Origin: CAKZSB01 sp964573105
GTDB taxonomy: Bacteria; Pseudomonadota; Gammaproteobacteria; Granulosicoccales; Granulosicoccaceae
Assembly: GCA_964573105.1 (NCBI GenBank)
Contig: CAZNIS010000026.1
Span: 6,856 to 70,855, forward strand
Length of the DNA stretch: 64,000 nucleotides
Direction: 5' to 3'
Shown: positions 19,375-26,932 of the stretch, one piece after another
Numbering within the stretch: position 1 is the stretch's first letter
How the letters are laid out: each line of letters starts with the position of its first letter
Translations under genes and position numbers: made by a program
The notes under the pieces: generated by a model
Databases searched by the model: none
Seen by the model: only the letters and a program-made list of their open reading frames with translations
Told to the model about the DNA's origin: nothing

Positions 19375-21330
19375 ATGAGTCATCAGATCAGGGAACTGGA
19401 ACATGTCTGGATTCGCATGCCGGATGGTGTGCGTCTGGCGGCCAGGGTGTGGATGCCGGTACAGCAGGGGGCCTACCCGGCGATCCTTGAGTACATACCC
19501 TATCGCCGTCGCGACCTGGTGCGCGCGCGCGATGAACAGAACCATCCGTACTTTGCGGAACACGGCTATGTGTGTTTGCGGGTGGACATGCGCGGCTCGG
19601 GTGACAGCGAAGGTCACATGCCGGATATGTACAACTCGGCTGAACTGGCCGATGCGAGGCACCTGATCGACTGGATCGCCGCCCAACCCTGGTGCAACGG
19701 GCAAGTTGGTATGTTCGGTACATCGTGGGGCGGTACCGCCAGTCTGCAGGCAGCTGTGCGAGCACCGAACGCATTGAAGGCAGTGCTGGCAAATTGTGCC
19801 ACCATCGATCGATTCGAGGACGACATCCACTGGATGGGTGGCTGTCTGCTGACCGACACGATCGAGTGGGGCGCAACGCTGCCGGCGATACTGGCCGCAC
19901 CACCTGATGCGGCGACGGTCGGTGAGGGCTGGTGGCGGCAGTGGCAGCAGCGACTCGAACAACTGACATTTCCGATGCAGCAGTGGCTTGGGCACGGGAC
20001 GCGCGGAATCTACTGGCGTCAGGGTTCAGTTCGCTTTGCAGCACACGCACTCAGCTGCCCGATACTTGCCATTGGTGGCTGGAGTGATCGATATTCCAAC
20101 TCGGTCATGCCGCTGGTACAGCAGCGTCCGGATATCTGTTGGGGGATCGTTGGCCCCTGGGGGCACCACTACCCGGATCAGGGCGAACCGGGTCCAGCTA
20201 TCGGTTTTCAACAACTGGCGCTGCAGTGGTGGGACCACTGGCTCAAGGGTGAGGGTGAATCCGTACCGCAGTGGCCACGGCTGCGACTTTGGAGGCGACA
20301 GTTCGATCCACCGGTCGATCGACTGCGACAACGCAATGGCGACTGGATCGAATTCGATGATACCGATCACGAGCAAGAGAGAGCTCTCTTCATCGGTAAT
20401 GGTTCATTGTCGCAAAAGCGAGTCACCGACACTAAAGGTGTGCACATACCGTCCTCTGGCGTACATGGTATGGCCGCTGGTGACACCGGTTACTTTGGGC
20501 GAGTTGGCGGGCTGCCGCTGGATCAGGCTACAGAGGATGCAGAGTCATTGTGCTTCGATGCACAGCCATTGGAGTTGGCGCTGGATATTGTCGGCCGCGT
20601 CCGCATTGAACTGGATATCTCGTCGCAGCAAACGCCTGGGCTGCTCGTCTGTCGTCTGTGTGACGTCGCACCAGACCGTCAGAGTCAATTGATCTGTCGC
20701 GGTGTGTTCAATCTGGCACTCGATGAAATGCTCGATAATCAACTGCCTCATCAACCCGGCGATGTTCGGCAAATCACACTGCGACTGCCGACCACTGCCT
20801 ATCGGCTGCAGCCGGGCCATACACTCAGGCTGAGTCTTGCCGGCAGCTACTGGCCGCTGGTCTGGCCAGTCAATGGTGATGCGCTGGTGCATGGAGGCGT
20901 AGTCCGGATTCCGCTGCAGCCAGACGACATGCGGCCATTGCGCGCTCAATTTCCGGATGTATTAGACCTGCCCGCTGACAAGCGCTGGCGTCGCCAGGCC
21001 GACGGGCTGCTTGAGCGAAGTTGTCAGCAATTGGATGGTGGCGGTGTGTTGTACCAATGGCATCAGCCTGCCACTACGACAAGCTTTCTAGATACGGAAT
21101 CCTCCGTCACCACGCAAACGAAGGCGACCTATACATTGCCGGCCCCTGATCAGGCATCGCCGGCTTGTCGCGTCGATCACCAGATAGAAATCAGACGACC
21201 GGACGGCGTAGCACAGTTGCGTTCCAGTGCCGAAGTGACGGGTGAGCTCAAAGACATCAAAATAAGCGGGTCGCTGTCGATCAGCTGGAATTCGGCTGAA
21301 GTGTATTCACGGCACTGGGATGATTATTAA
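19375..21330 (+). CDS. CocE/NonD-family hydrolase, second paralogue
   Basis: This 651-residue protein starts at ATG 19375, with GGGG 9 bases upstream. The longer frame to 19294 has no support. It shares the segments ILEYIPYRRRD, NHPYFAEHGY and RVDMRGSGDSEG with the paralogue at 11088. The nucleophile is S117 in FGTSWGG. A C-terminal PepX_C-like beta domain follows. There is no signal peptide. It is transcribed away from the regulator and ABC operon across a 159-base divergent region and is followed by an amidase gene. It probably hydrolyses an imported acyl-amino acid, peptide or ester. Confidence 0.88.
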   Translation: MSHQIRELEHVWIRMPDGVRLAARVWMPVQQGAYPAILEYIPYRRRDLVRARDEQNHPYFAEHGYVCLRVDMRGSGDSEGHMPDMYNSAELADARHLIDWIAAQPWCNGQVGMFGTSWGGTASLQAAVRAPNALKAVLANCATIDRFEDDIHWMGGCLLTDTIEWGATLPAILAAPPDAATVGEGWWRQWQQRLEQLTFPMQQWLGHGTRGIYWRQGSVRFAAHALSCPILAIGGWSDRYSNSVMPLVQQRPDICWGIVGPWGHHYPDQGEPGPAIGFQQLALQWWDHWLKGEGESVPQWPRLRLWRRQFDPPVDRLRQRNGDWIEFDDTDHEQERALFIGNGSLSQKRVTDTKGVHIPSSGVHGMAAGDTGYFGRVGGLPLDQATEDAESLCFDAQPLELALDIVGRVRIELDISSQQTPGLLVCRLCDVAPDRQSQLICRGVFNLALDEMLDNQLPHQPGDVRQITLRLPTTAYRLQPGHTLRLSLAGSYWPLVWPVNGDALVHGGVVRIPLQPDDMRPLRAQFPDVLDLPADKRWRRQADGLLERSCQQLDGGGVLYQWHQPATTTSFLDTESSVTTQTKATYTLPAPDQASPACRVDHQIEIRRPDGVAQLRSSAEVTGELKDIKISGSLSISWNSAEVYSRHWDDY

Positions 21331-21462
21331 TGCCTGCACCTCATTGCTTTTGGGCGGTTAAAACAGCGCGCCACGCGGATCAGCCATCCACTTTAGCGGT
21401 TAGCTGCCCTCGGTGAGATTAGACTTTTCGAATCGCGAACGGGAAAGAACACACGAGGGATC

Positions 21463-22947
21463 ATGAACGAATACAGCAAGTACGATGCGAGCTCGCTGGC
21501 AGAACTGGTGCAAGATAGTCAAGTCAGTGCGGTCGAGCTGCTGGACGCGGCAATCGCTCGCGCCGAGCAGGTCAATCCGTCACTCAATGCGATCATCACA
21601 CCACTATACGACTATGCGCGAGAACAGCTGCAGCAGGGCTTGCCGGCTGGGCCATTTCACGGTGTGCCGTTTCTGTTAAAGGACCTGCTGTGCGAGTTGG
21701 AGGGAGCGCCGCACAGTCAGGGATCAGAAGCCTATAAAGGCTATATCAGCCCGGTTTCAAGTAATCTGGTCAAACGCTATCAGGCAGCCGGACTCAATAT
21801 ATTTGGCAAAACCAATACCCCGGAGTTTGGCCTGCTCGGGGTCACTGAACCCAAAGCCTTTGGCGCAACGCGTAACCCGTGGGATTTGAGCCGCAGTCCC
21901 GGTGGTTCCAGCGGCGGTGCCGCAGCCGCCGTGGCAGCCGGCATAGTGCCGGTCGCCGCTGGTGGCGACGGTGGCGGCTCCATCCGGATTCCGGCAGCCT
22001 GCTGTGGCTTGTTCGGTCTGAAGCCGAGCCGCGGCCTGATGCCAACCGGGCCACAACGCGGAGAGCTATGGGATGGTGCGGTGGTTGAACACGTCATCAG
22101 CAGAAGTGTTCGCGACAGTGTGCGGATGCTCGACTGCATCCGGGGCCCGGATGAATGCACGCCCTATCCACTGGTTGTACCCGATACACCGTTTGCGGCA
22201 TCGCTTTGCGCGCCGAAAAAGCCGCTTCGCATCGGCTTTACCACCGATTCTTTTATTGGTTCCACGGTCAGTACCGCTGCCAATGACGCGGTAGACGATG
22301 CCAGCAAATTATTATCTGGCCTTGGTCATCAGCTTGAACCGATACAACTGAACATCGATGGCGAACAGCTGATTGATTCCTATCTGGCCTTGTACCACGC
22401 CCAGGTCGGGGCATTGATGAAGCACAGCAGCGACATCCTCGGGGTATCGGTCGCGAAGCTTGCAATTGAAGAGGAGACGCGCAGCCTCGGCACCGTTGGC
22501 AGTCTGATATCGGCCACCGATATGGTATTGGCACGCCAGTACTGGACCGAGCTCGCCCGCACCATGCATGCAATACACGACACCTATGACGTCGTACTGA
22601 CGCCGACCATGGCAGATATCGCACCACAGATTGGCCACTTCGACTTGAATATTGCCGAGCGACTGGGGATCAAGCTGGTTAACCGGTTGCGACTGCATCG
22701 CTTGTTGATGCTCAGTGGTATGGTTAAAGAGACTGCAAAGAGAATGCTCAGCCAGTATCCGTTTACCCAGCTGGCGAATTTTACCGGCCAGCCGGCGATG
22801 TCGGTGCCACTGTACTGGAGCAATGGCATGCCGCTGGGCGTGCAGCTTATGGCGCGGCTGGGTGCGGATCACACCCTGATTCAGCTTGCGACTCAGCTGG
22901 AAGAGGCAAGGCCCTGGTTTAATCGCAGGCCTGAAGCGTTTGCTTGA
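21463..22947 (+). CDS. Amidase signature-family enzyme
   Basis: This 494-residue protein starts at ATG 21463, with GAGG just upstream. The Ser-cisSer-Lys catalytic triad is visible: K73 in FLLKDLL, cis-Ser S149 in PGGSSGG, and nucleophile S173 in GDGGGSIRIPA. The 24-residue spacing between the serines matches the family. The enzyme hydrolyses an amide to acid plus ammonia or amine; the substrate is not predictable. It has no signal peptide. It lies 132 bases downstream of the CocE-type gene on the same strand, which fits a peptide/amide-scavenging locus. Confidence 0.93.
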   Translation: MNEYSKYDASSLAELVQDSQVSAVELLDAAIARAEQVNPSLNAIITPLYDYAREQLQQGLPAGPFHGVPFLLKDLLCELEGAPHSQGSEAYKGYISPVSSNLVKRYQAAGLNIFGKTNTPEFGLLGVTEPKAFGATRNPWDLSRSPGGSSGGAAAAVAAGIVPVAAGGDGGGSIRIPAACCGLFGLKPSRGLMPTGPQRGELWDGAVVEHVISRSVRDSVRMLDCIRGPDECTPYPLVVPDTPFAASLCAPKKPLRIGFTTDSFIGSTVSTAANDAVDDASKLLSGLGHQLEPIQLNIDGEQLIDSYLALYHAQVGALMKHSSDILGVSVAKLAIEEETRSLGTVGSLISATDMVLARQYWTELARTMHAIHDTYDVVLTPTMADIAPQIGHFDLNIAERLGIKLVNRLRLHRLLMLSGMVKETAKRMLSQYPFTQLANFTGQPAMSVPLYWSNGMPLGVQLMARLGADHTLIQLATQLEEARPWFNRRPEAFA

Positions 22948-23264
22948 CGATTCAATCGCGCCATTTTTTCCGTTCCACCAGCAAGGTTTAGTACCGCTCA
23001 TCTGGCGTTCGCACATCGGTGACATCGCCTGCGCTAGAATTGGCAATTATCGAACAGGGTGCGTGAGCGGCGTATCCGTTCACGCCATACCAGCCGCTGT
23101 CTCGGTGGCTGTTCACAGTGCGTCTGTCGTGCACGTGGGGTAGGAGGTCGCACGGAACATACATGGGTATTTGAGTACGACCGACACCGCCCACGGGTGC
23201 GACAGGCGTGCTGTGTACAGCTACGTGAGCGGCGTGCCTTTGCAACCGGACTACAGAATCGCCA
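22948..23264 (+). other. Leader region before the CbiX-like gene with several inverted repeats
   Basis: This 317-base region contains a 10-bp hairpin allowing one G-U pair (23061-23070 with 23076-23085). It also has a 7-bp inverted repeat GTCGCAC/GTGCGAC (23148-23154 with 23197-23203) and a 12-base direct repeat (23062-23073 and 23224-23235). A structured leader RNA is possible. I looked for a cobalamin-riboswitch B12 box because of the neighbouring gene and did not find one. Confidence 0.3.
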
Positions 23265-23813
23265 ATGAACGCGAACAAACCCACCACCGGCATCATCATT
23301 TGCGACCACGGCAGTCGCCGCGCCCAGTCAAACGATAGTTTGAAGGACGTGGCAAAACGTTTTGCCGATCGCTTCGCCGCGGACTGTCAGATTGTCGAAC
23401 CGGCGCACATGGAGCTGGCCATGCCGGATATCGACGCCGCCTACGCCGCCTGTGTCGCCAGAGGGGCCACGCATGTGGTAGTGCTGCCGATGTTTCTGGC
23501 GCAGGGCAGGCACTGGACAAGAGACATTCCCAGTCTCACCGGTCAGGCTGCGGCACGTTTTCCCGGTACCACCTACCAGATCGCCGAGCCCCTAGGTCTT
23601 GATGATCTACTGCTGGATCTACTGAAAAAGCGGTTCGACGCGAACGATCAGCCTGTGCTTGCCAGCGGCGACACCGACCCAAGACTGACCGATGTGCCCG
23701 CTACGCAGCGACGCATACAATGCAGCAGCTGCCCTTTTCAATTCGACAGCGCGAGTGGTGATGTCAGTATCAAGCCGGGCAGTGGGCTCGATGATGCGAA
23801 AGTGAGTGGCTAG
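23265..23813 (+). CDS. CbiX/sirohydrochlorin-chelatase-like protein
   Basis: This 182-residue protein resembles the short CbiX-type chelatases that insert Co or Fe into sirohydrochlorin or related tetrapyrroles. The two metal-binding histidines are visible: H15 in ICDHGSR and H83 in LAQGRHWTRDIP. The core of about 130 residues matches a single CbiX domain. The C-terminal 50 residues, with CSSCPF, are extra. No other cobalamin or siroheme gene is in the window, so its partner pathway is unclear. The ribosome-binding site before ATG 23265 is weak. Confidence 0.8.
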   Translation: MNANKPTTGIIICDHGSRRAQSNDSLKDVAKRFADRFAADCQIVEPAHMELAMPDIDAAYAACVARGATHVVVLPMFLAQGRHWTRDIPSLTGQAAARFPGTTYQIAEPLGLDDLLLDLLKKRFDANDQPVLASGDTDPRLTDVPATQRRIQCSSCPFQFDSASGDVSIKPGSGLDDAKVSG

Positions 23814-23820
23814 CATGTTC

Positions 23821-23885
23821 CCCGGTCGGAGACCAGGTCCCACGTAGTGCTTTTCGTGGGAGATCGACTCCGTCGGGCGAACAAG
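23821..23885 (+). repeat. 65-base intergenic repeat, copy 1
   Basis: A 65-base unit starts CCCGGTCGGAGACC and ends GGGCGAACAAG. It differs from copy 2 at 24094-24158 at four positions. An internal 6-bp inverted repeat, CCCACG/CGTGGG, flanks a T-rich loop, so it can fold as a hairpin. It begins just after the CbiX-like stop codon. The layout is typical of REP/BIME-like dispersed intergenic repeats. Confidence 0.75.
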
Positions 23886-23893
23886 ATGTGAGG

Positions 23894-23986
23894 ATTTTTT
23901 TTCTGCGTCCTCTGCGCACTCCGCGGTGTGAAGCTGTTCCTTACACATTCGGGAAAAGCGCGAAACGCAGAGATCGCAAAAAAACA
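23894..23986. repeat. Imperfect inverted-repeat element with T/A-run ends
   Basis: The left end is a T run followed by TCTGCGT (23902-23908). The right end has ACGCAGA (23965-23971), followed after a short interval by an A run. The 7-bp core arms are perfect. The interior, including CCTCTGCGCACTCCGCGG, resembles a GC-rich dispersed intergenic element. It may be a small non-coding repeat or MITE-like remnant; no open frame is present. Confidence 0.4.
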
Positions 23987-24023
23987 TCTATGCTTTTTGC
24001 TTTACCGGGGCTCAGTTCCTATA

Positions 24024-24058
24024 GCGTTTTGGTGGGAGTCCAGCCCCGCTGGGCGAAC
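24024..24058 (+). repeat. Partial copy of the 65-base repeat (right half)
   Basis: These 35 bases match the right half of the 65-base unit with several differences (GCGTTTTGGTGGGAG, then CCCCGCTGGGCGAAC). It is probably a diverged or truncated copy lying between the two full copies. Confidence 0.5.
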
Positions 24059-24093
24059 GTGCACTGCGGGTATGAGGCCACACACGCTTATTA

Positions 24094-24158
24094 CCCGGTC
24101 GGAGACCAGGTCCCACGTAACGCTTTTCGTGGGAGGTCGACCCCGTCGGGCGAACAAG
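24094..24158 (+). repeat. 65-base intergenic repeat, copy 2
   Basis: This full-length copy is in the same orientation as copy 1 at 23821-23885 and identical at 61 of 65 positions. The CCCACG/CGTGGG inverted repeat is conserved in both copies. Confidence 0.75.
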
Positions 24159-24186
24159 CCATACGGAAATGCCAACAAAACTTGTT

Positions 24187-24228
24187 CCCCTGCGGGACAC
24201 CAGGTCCCACTGGCGCTTTTGGTAGGGA
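24187..24228 (+). repeat. Partial copy of the 65-base repeat (left half)
   Basis: This stretch resembles the left half of the 65-base unit (shared ACCAGGTCCCAC and GCTTTTGG). It ends 19 bases before the stop codon of the leftward nitroreductase gene. It is a diverged copy. Confidence 0.5.
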
Positions 24229-24246
24229 AACTCCTCGAACCAGCAC

Positions 24247-25080
24247 CTAGTCCAGCACAAACCCTTTTTCCTTTATAAACGTGCCAAAGTCAGTCCGCTG
24301 TGGCACGTTATACTGACGCGCTTTGTCCTCTGACCAGCCATAGGTTTCAACAACCCCGAAGGTTTCGGTATCGCGCTGCTGCTGATAGGGTTGAACGCTG
24401 TCTCTGCGTCGATCATATTCATCGACCTTATCCTTACACGACGCCTCACTGAAGCGATCCTCGTGCACGGTGACAGACAGCGGCAGCCGCAGGCTGATCT
24501 CGCCTGGTTGAGCGGGCCACCCGAGCCCCAGACCCGCGACCGGAAACACCCACTCAGGCAAGTGCAACAGTTCGCTGATCACCTCGCAGTGATCGCGTAT
24601 CTGGCTGATGGGACAACACCCCAGGCCCACCGACTCAGCCGCGGTGACAAACGCCGACAGCGCAATGCCTGCATCTACGCTTGCATTGAAAAATGCATCC
24701 AGATGGTCGTTGGCAAAGGTTGTCTCACGCCAGCTGGCGAGCTGTCGCTGGCGGCGATTGTTGGCACAAAAAATCAGCAGCGACGGCGCGTTGTGAATCC
24801 AGTTGCTGTGGTCGAACAGCGCATTGATCGACTCGCGCAATGCGTGCTCACGAATGATCACGATATCGCGTTGCTGCAGATCGCTTTTGCTGGGCGATGA
24901 CAAGGCGACTGCGCACAAGGTATGGATAAGATCGTCAGCCACTGGCTGTTCGGTAAACTCCCTGCACGAGCCGCGGGCGGCCATTTGATCTAACGTGGCG
25001 TTACTGACTGGCACATCGTGCGGCAGATCGCCGAAGCGTTGCTGCAGTGTCTGCTGTATCCGGGTGATGTCATCGTGCAT
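24247..25080 (-). CDS. Nitroreductase-family flavoprotein
   Basis: This 277-residue protein is a probable FMN-dependent NAD(P)H oxidoreductase. I choose ATG 25080, which overlaps the end of the racemase-type gene by 11 bases. The frame continues 114 codons further upstream, but that part is antiparallel-frame noise over the neighbouring gene. Features include the N-terminal FMN motif region (ARGSCREFTEQPV), ALSSPSKSDLQQRD, and GLGCCPISQIRDH near the dimer/FMN site. The C-terminus of about 65 residues extends beyond the core. It is the last gene of the hyuA-hyuB-aminotransferase-isomerase operon; its role there is unknown. Confidence 0.85.
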   Translation of the reverse strand: MHDDITRIQQTLQQRFGDLPHDVPVSNATLDQMAARGSCREFTEQPVADDLIHTLCAVALSSPSKSDLQQRDIVIIREHALRESINALFDHSNWIHNAPSLLIFCANNRRQRQLASWRETTFANDHLDAFFNASVDAGIALSAFVTAAESVGLGCCPISQIRDHCEVISELLHLPEWVFPVAGLGLGWPAQPGEISLRLPLSVTVHEDRFSEASCKDKVDEYDRRRDSVQPYQQQRDTETFGVVETYGWSEDKARQYNVPQRTDFGTFIKEKGFVLD

Positions 25081-25840
25081 GGCGGGGCCGTTGCTCTGAC
25101 TGCGACAGGGTATCGAAAAGTCTGCCGAATCCACTGTCGCTCGGCTGGATTTGCAGGGTTTGCATGGCGGCGAATAACATCGCCTGATTGGATGTGACGA
25201 CAGGTTTGCCGGTGCGCGCCTCCAGTTCGGCGATAATCTCCACCGCGCGCAAGTCGGTGCAGGACAGCACAATGGCCTGCGCCTGCGCACTGTCTGCCGC
25301 AAGCGCAAACTCCAAAATTTGTTCCGGCAGCAATTCTCCCTGACCGTAGTTGCCCAGATCGGTTGGATAGTCGAATCGTGACACACATTCAAATCCCTGG
25401 GATCCGAGAAACGCGATCGCATCGTCGTTCAGTGCAGCCACGTAGGGCGAGGCAAATGCGATTCGACTGATCTGCAAAGTATTCAGCGCGTGCACGAGCG
25501 CCCCCGCTGCGGTGATGCAATCCGCGTTGCTTCTGGCTTGAATGGTGGTGGCGAGATCCTTGTCGAACTGTGGACCCAGTGCCAGCGTGGCCGAGGTGCA
25601 TCCGTACAACACCGCGTCCGGTCTCGCGCCTGACAACAACCGAATCGCCTCGTCCATGTCGGAACGTGCGAGCCCGGCCATTTGCGCAGCATCGGGTACT
25701 TCATCGATGTCGTAACCGCCCAGCCGAGTAAAATGCAGCGACACGCCATCCGGTCGCATCATGGCCAGATCGGCTTCAAGGTTGACGTTAGTGAACGGCA
25801 CGAACACGCCAATGCGCGCTTTGCCACGGGAGTTACTCAT
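25070..25840 (-). CDS. Maleate isomerase / arylmalonate decarboxylase-type enzyme (Asp/Glu racemase superfamily)
   Basis: This 256-residue protein starts at ATG 25840, whose A is the last base of the upstream stop codon. Both catalytic cysteines of the maleate isomerase type are visible: C81 in YGCTSATL and C194 in LSCTDLRAV. The roughly 113-residue spacing matches the family. The N-terminal IGVFVPFTNVNLEAD corresponds to the carboxylate-binding loop. Possible reactions are cis-trans isomerisation of maleate or racemisation of a hydantoin or amino acid. The adjacent hydantoinase genes make a hydantoin-racemase-like role plausible, but the two-cysteine pattern fits maleate isomerase better. 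Confidence 0.85.
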   Translation of the reverse strand: MSNSRGKARIGVFVPFTNVNLEADLAMMRPDGVSLHFTRLGGYDIDEVPDAAQMAGLARSDMDEAIRLLSGARPDAVLYGCTSATLALGPQFDKDLATTIQARSNADCITAAGALVHALNTLQISRIAFASPYVAALNDDAIAFLGSQGFECVSRFDYPTDLGNYGQGELLPEQILEFALAADSAQAQAIVLSCTDLRAVEIIAELEARTGKPVVTSNQAMLFAAMQTLQIQPSDSGFGRLFDTLSQSEQRPRHAR

Positions 25841-26931
25841 CAATTGCTCGCCTCATCAATGGCGCCAAGCAGTGCAGAGCGCACCAGGGCCATATCATCT
25901 TCGTTGACAATCGTCAGTCGCTGACAATGCGGCAGGCCGTAGCCTGCCATGTTGCGCATCACCATGCCCTGCGACCGCAGCAGTGCATCGACGCGACTGG
26001 CGACGCCCGATGTATCAAACGGTATCAATATAAAATTGGTGTGGCTCACCGGCGGCTGCAGGCCAGCGTTTTTAAGGTCGCTGATCAGCGCGTCGCGAAG
26101 CGAGATGGTCTGGCGGCAGGTATCGCGCATATAAGCCTGATCGTGCACACTGGCGCAGGCTGCAAGCTGGCCCGGCAAACTGATGTTATTCGGGTTGAGC
26201 AGTTTGCGCACCTCTTCACCAACTGATGGTTCGAACACGCCCCATCCCACGCGCGCGCCAGCCAGTCCGTAGGCTTTGGAGAACGTACGCAGCACCACCG
26301 TTTGAGTTGATTCGGTCAGATCGAACAGCGGCTCGTCAAGATGATCGGAAAACTCGGCGTAGGCCTCGTCGATGACCAGCAATGTGCCGGCCGGGATTCG
26401 CTCACGCAGGCGGCGCAGTTGCGAGCGTGGTATGCGTGTGCCCGTCGGGTTGCCGGGGTTGGCAACGAACACCATGCGGGTATTTTGATCGACGGCTGCA
26501 ATGATGTCGTCGATCGAGACCGTGAAGTTATCCTCTGGTACGTGTTTTATGGTTGCCTGCGTGTATTGCGCAACCGTATTGATAAACGCATAGGCATATG
26601 CGCTGGTGACAATCGTTGCTGTCTCGTCGAGCCACGCGTGTGCCAGGCACTGAATCAGTTCCATCGATCCGGCGCCACAAAGAATGCGCCGAGCATCGAT
26701 ATCGTACTGCGCGGCCAGCGCTTCGCGTAGCGCGCGCCAGTCTGGGTCCGGGTACAGGGCAAGGCCGCCCGCACATTTCTGCAGCGCTTTTGCCACCTGT
26801 GGCGATGGGGGCCGCATGCTCTCATTTTGTGCCAGCGATATCAGCCGCGTGTCGGCGGGAATGTCGAATGCGGCAAGCGAGTAGGGTGCCATGCGTGCGA
26901 TATGCGGGCGTGCGCCGGACTGGTGTTGCAT
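25840..26931 (-). CDS. HisC-like pyridoxal-phosphate aminotransferase (class I/II)
   Basis: This 363-residue fold-type I aminotransferase resembles histidinol-phosphate aminotransferase. ATG 26931 is one base after the stop of hyuB and is preferred over the longer frame. The Schiff-base lysine is K219 in TFSKAYGLAGARVGWG. Other motifs are CGAGSMELIQ, NPGNPTGT and VIDEAYAEF. With no histidine genes around it, a catabolic or aromatic/imidazole amino-acid role is more likely than histidine biosynthesis. The tight coupling with hyuAB suggests that it acts on an amino acid released from a cyclic amide. Confidence 0.9.
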   Translation of the reverse strand: MQHQSGARPHIARMAPYSLAAFDIPADTRLISLAQNESMRPPSPQVAKALQKCAGGLALYPDPDWRALREALAAQYDIDARRILCGAGSMELIQCLAHAWLDETATIVTSAYAYAFINTVAQYTQATIKHVPEDNFTVSIDDIIAAVDQNTRMVFVANPGNPTGTRIPRSQLRRLRERIPAGTLLVIDEAYAEFSDHLDEPLFDLTESTQTVVLRTFSKAYGLAGARVGWGVFEPSVGEEVRKLLNPNNISLPGQLAACASVHDQAYMRDTCRQTISLRDALISDLKNAGLQPPVSHTNFILIPFDTSGVASRVDALLRSQGMVMRNMAGYGLPHCQRLTIVNEDDMALVRSALLGAIDEASN

Positions 26932-26932
26932 A

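Noticed and set aside
19297..20050. Two open frames of more than 200 residues antisense to the second CocE-type gene
   Set aside because: Both lie wholly within a gene with clear family motifs and have no content of their own.
22948..23264. Cobalamin riboswitch before the CbiX-like gene
   Set aside because: No B12 box or canonical core was found by eye, although inverted repeats are present.
25081..25422. 114-codon extension of the nitroreductase frame
   Set aside because: It overlaps the maleate-isomerase-type gene in another frame and has no nitroreductase content.
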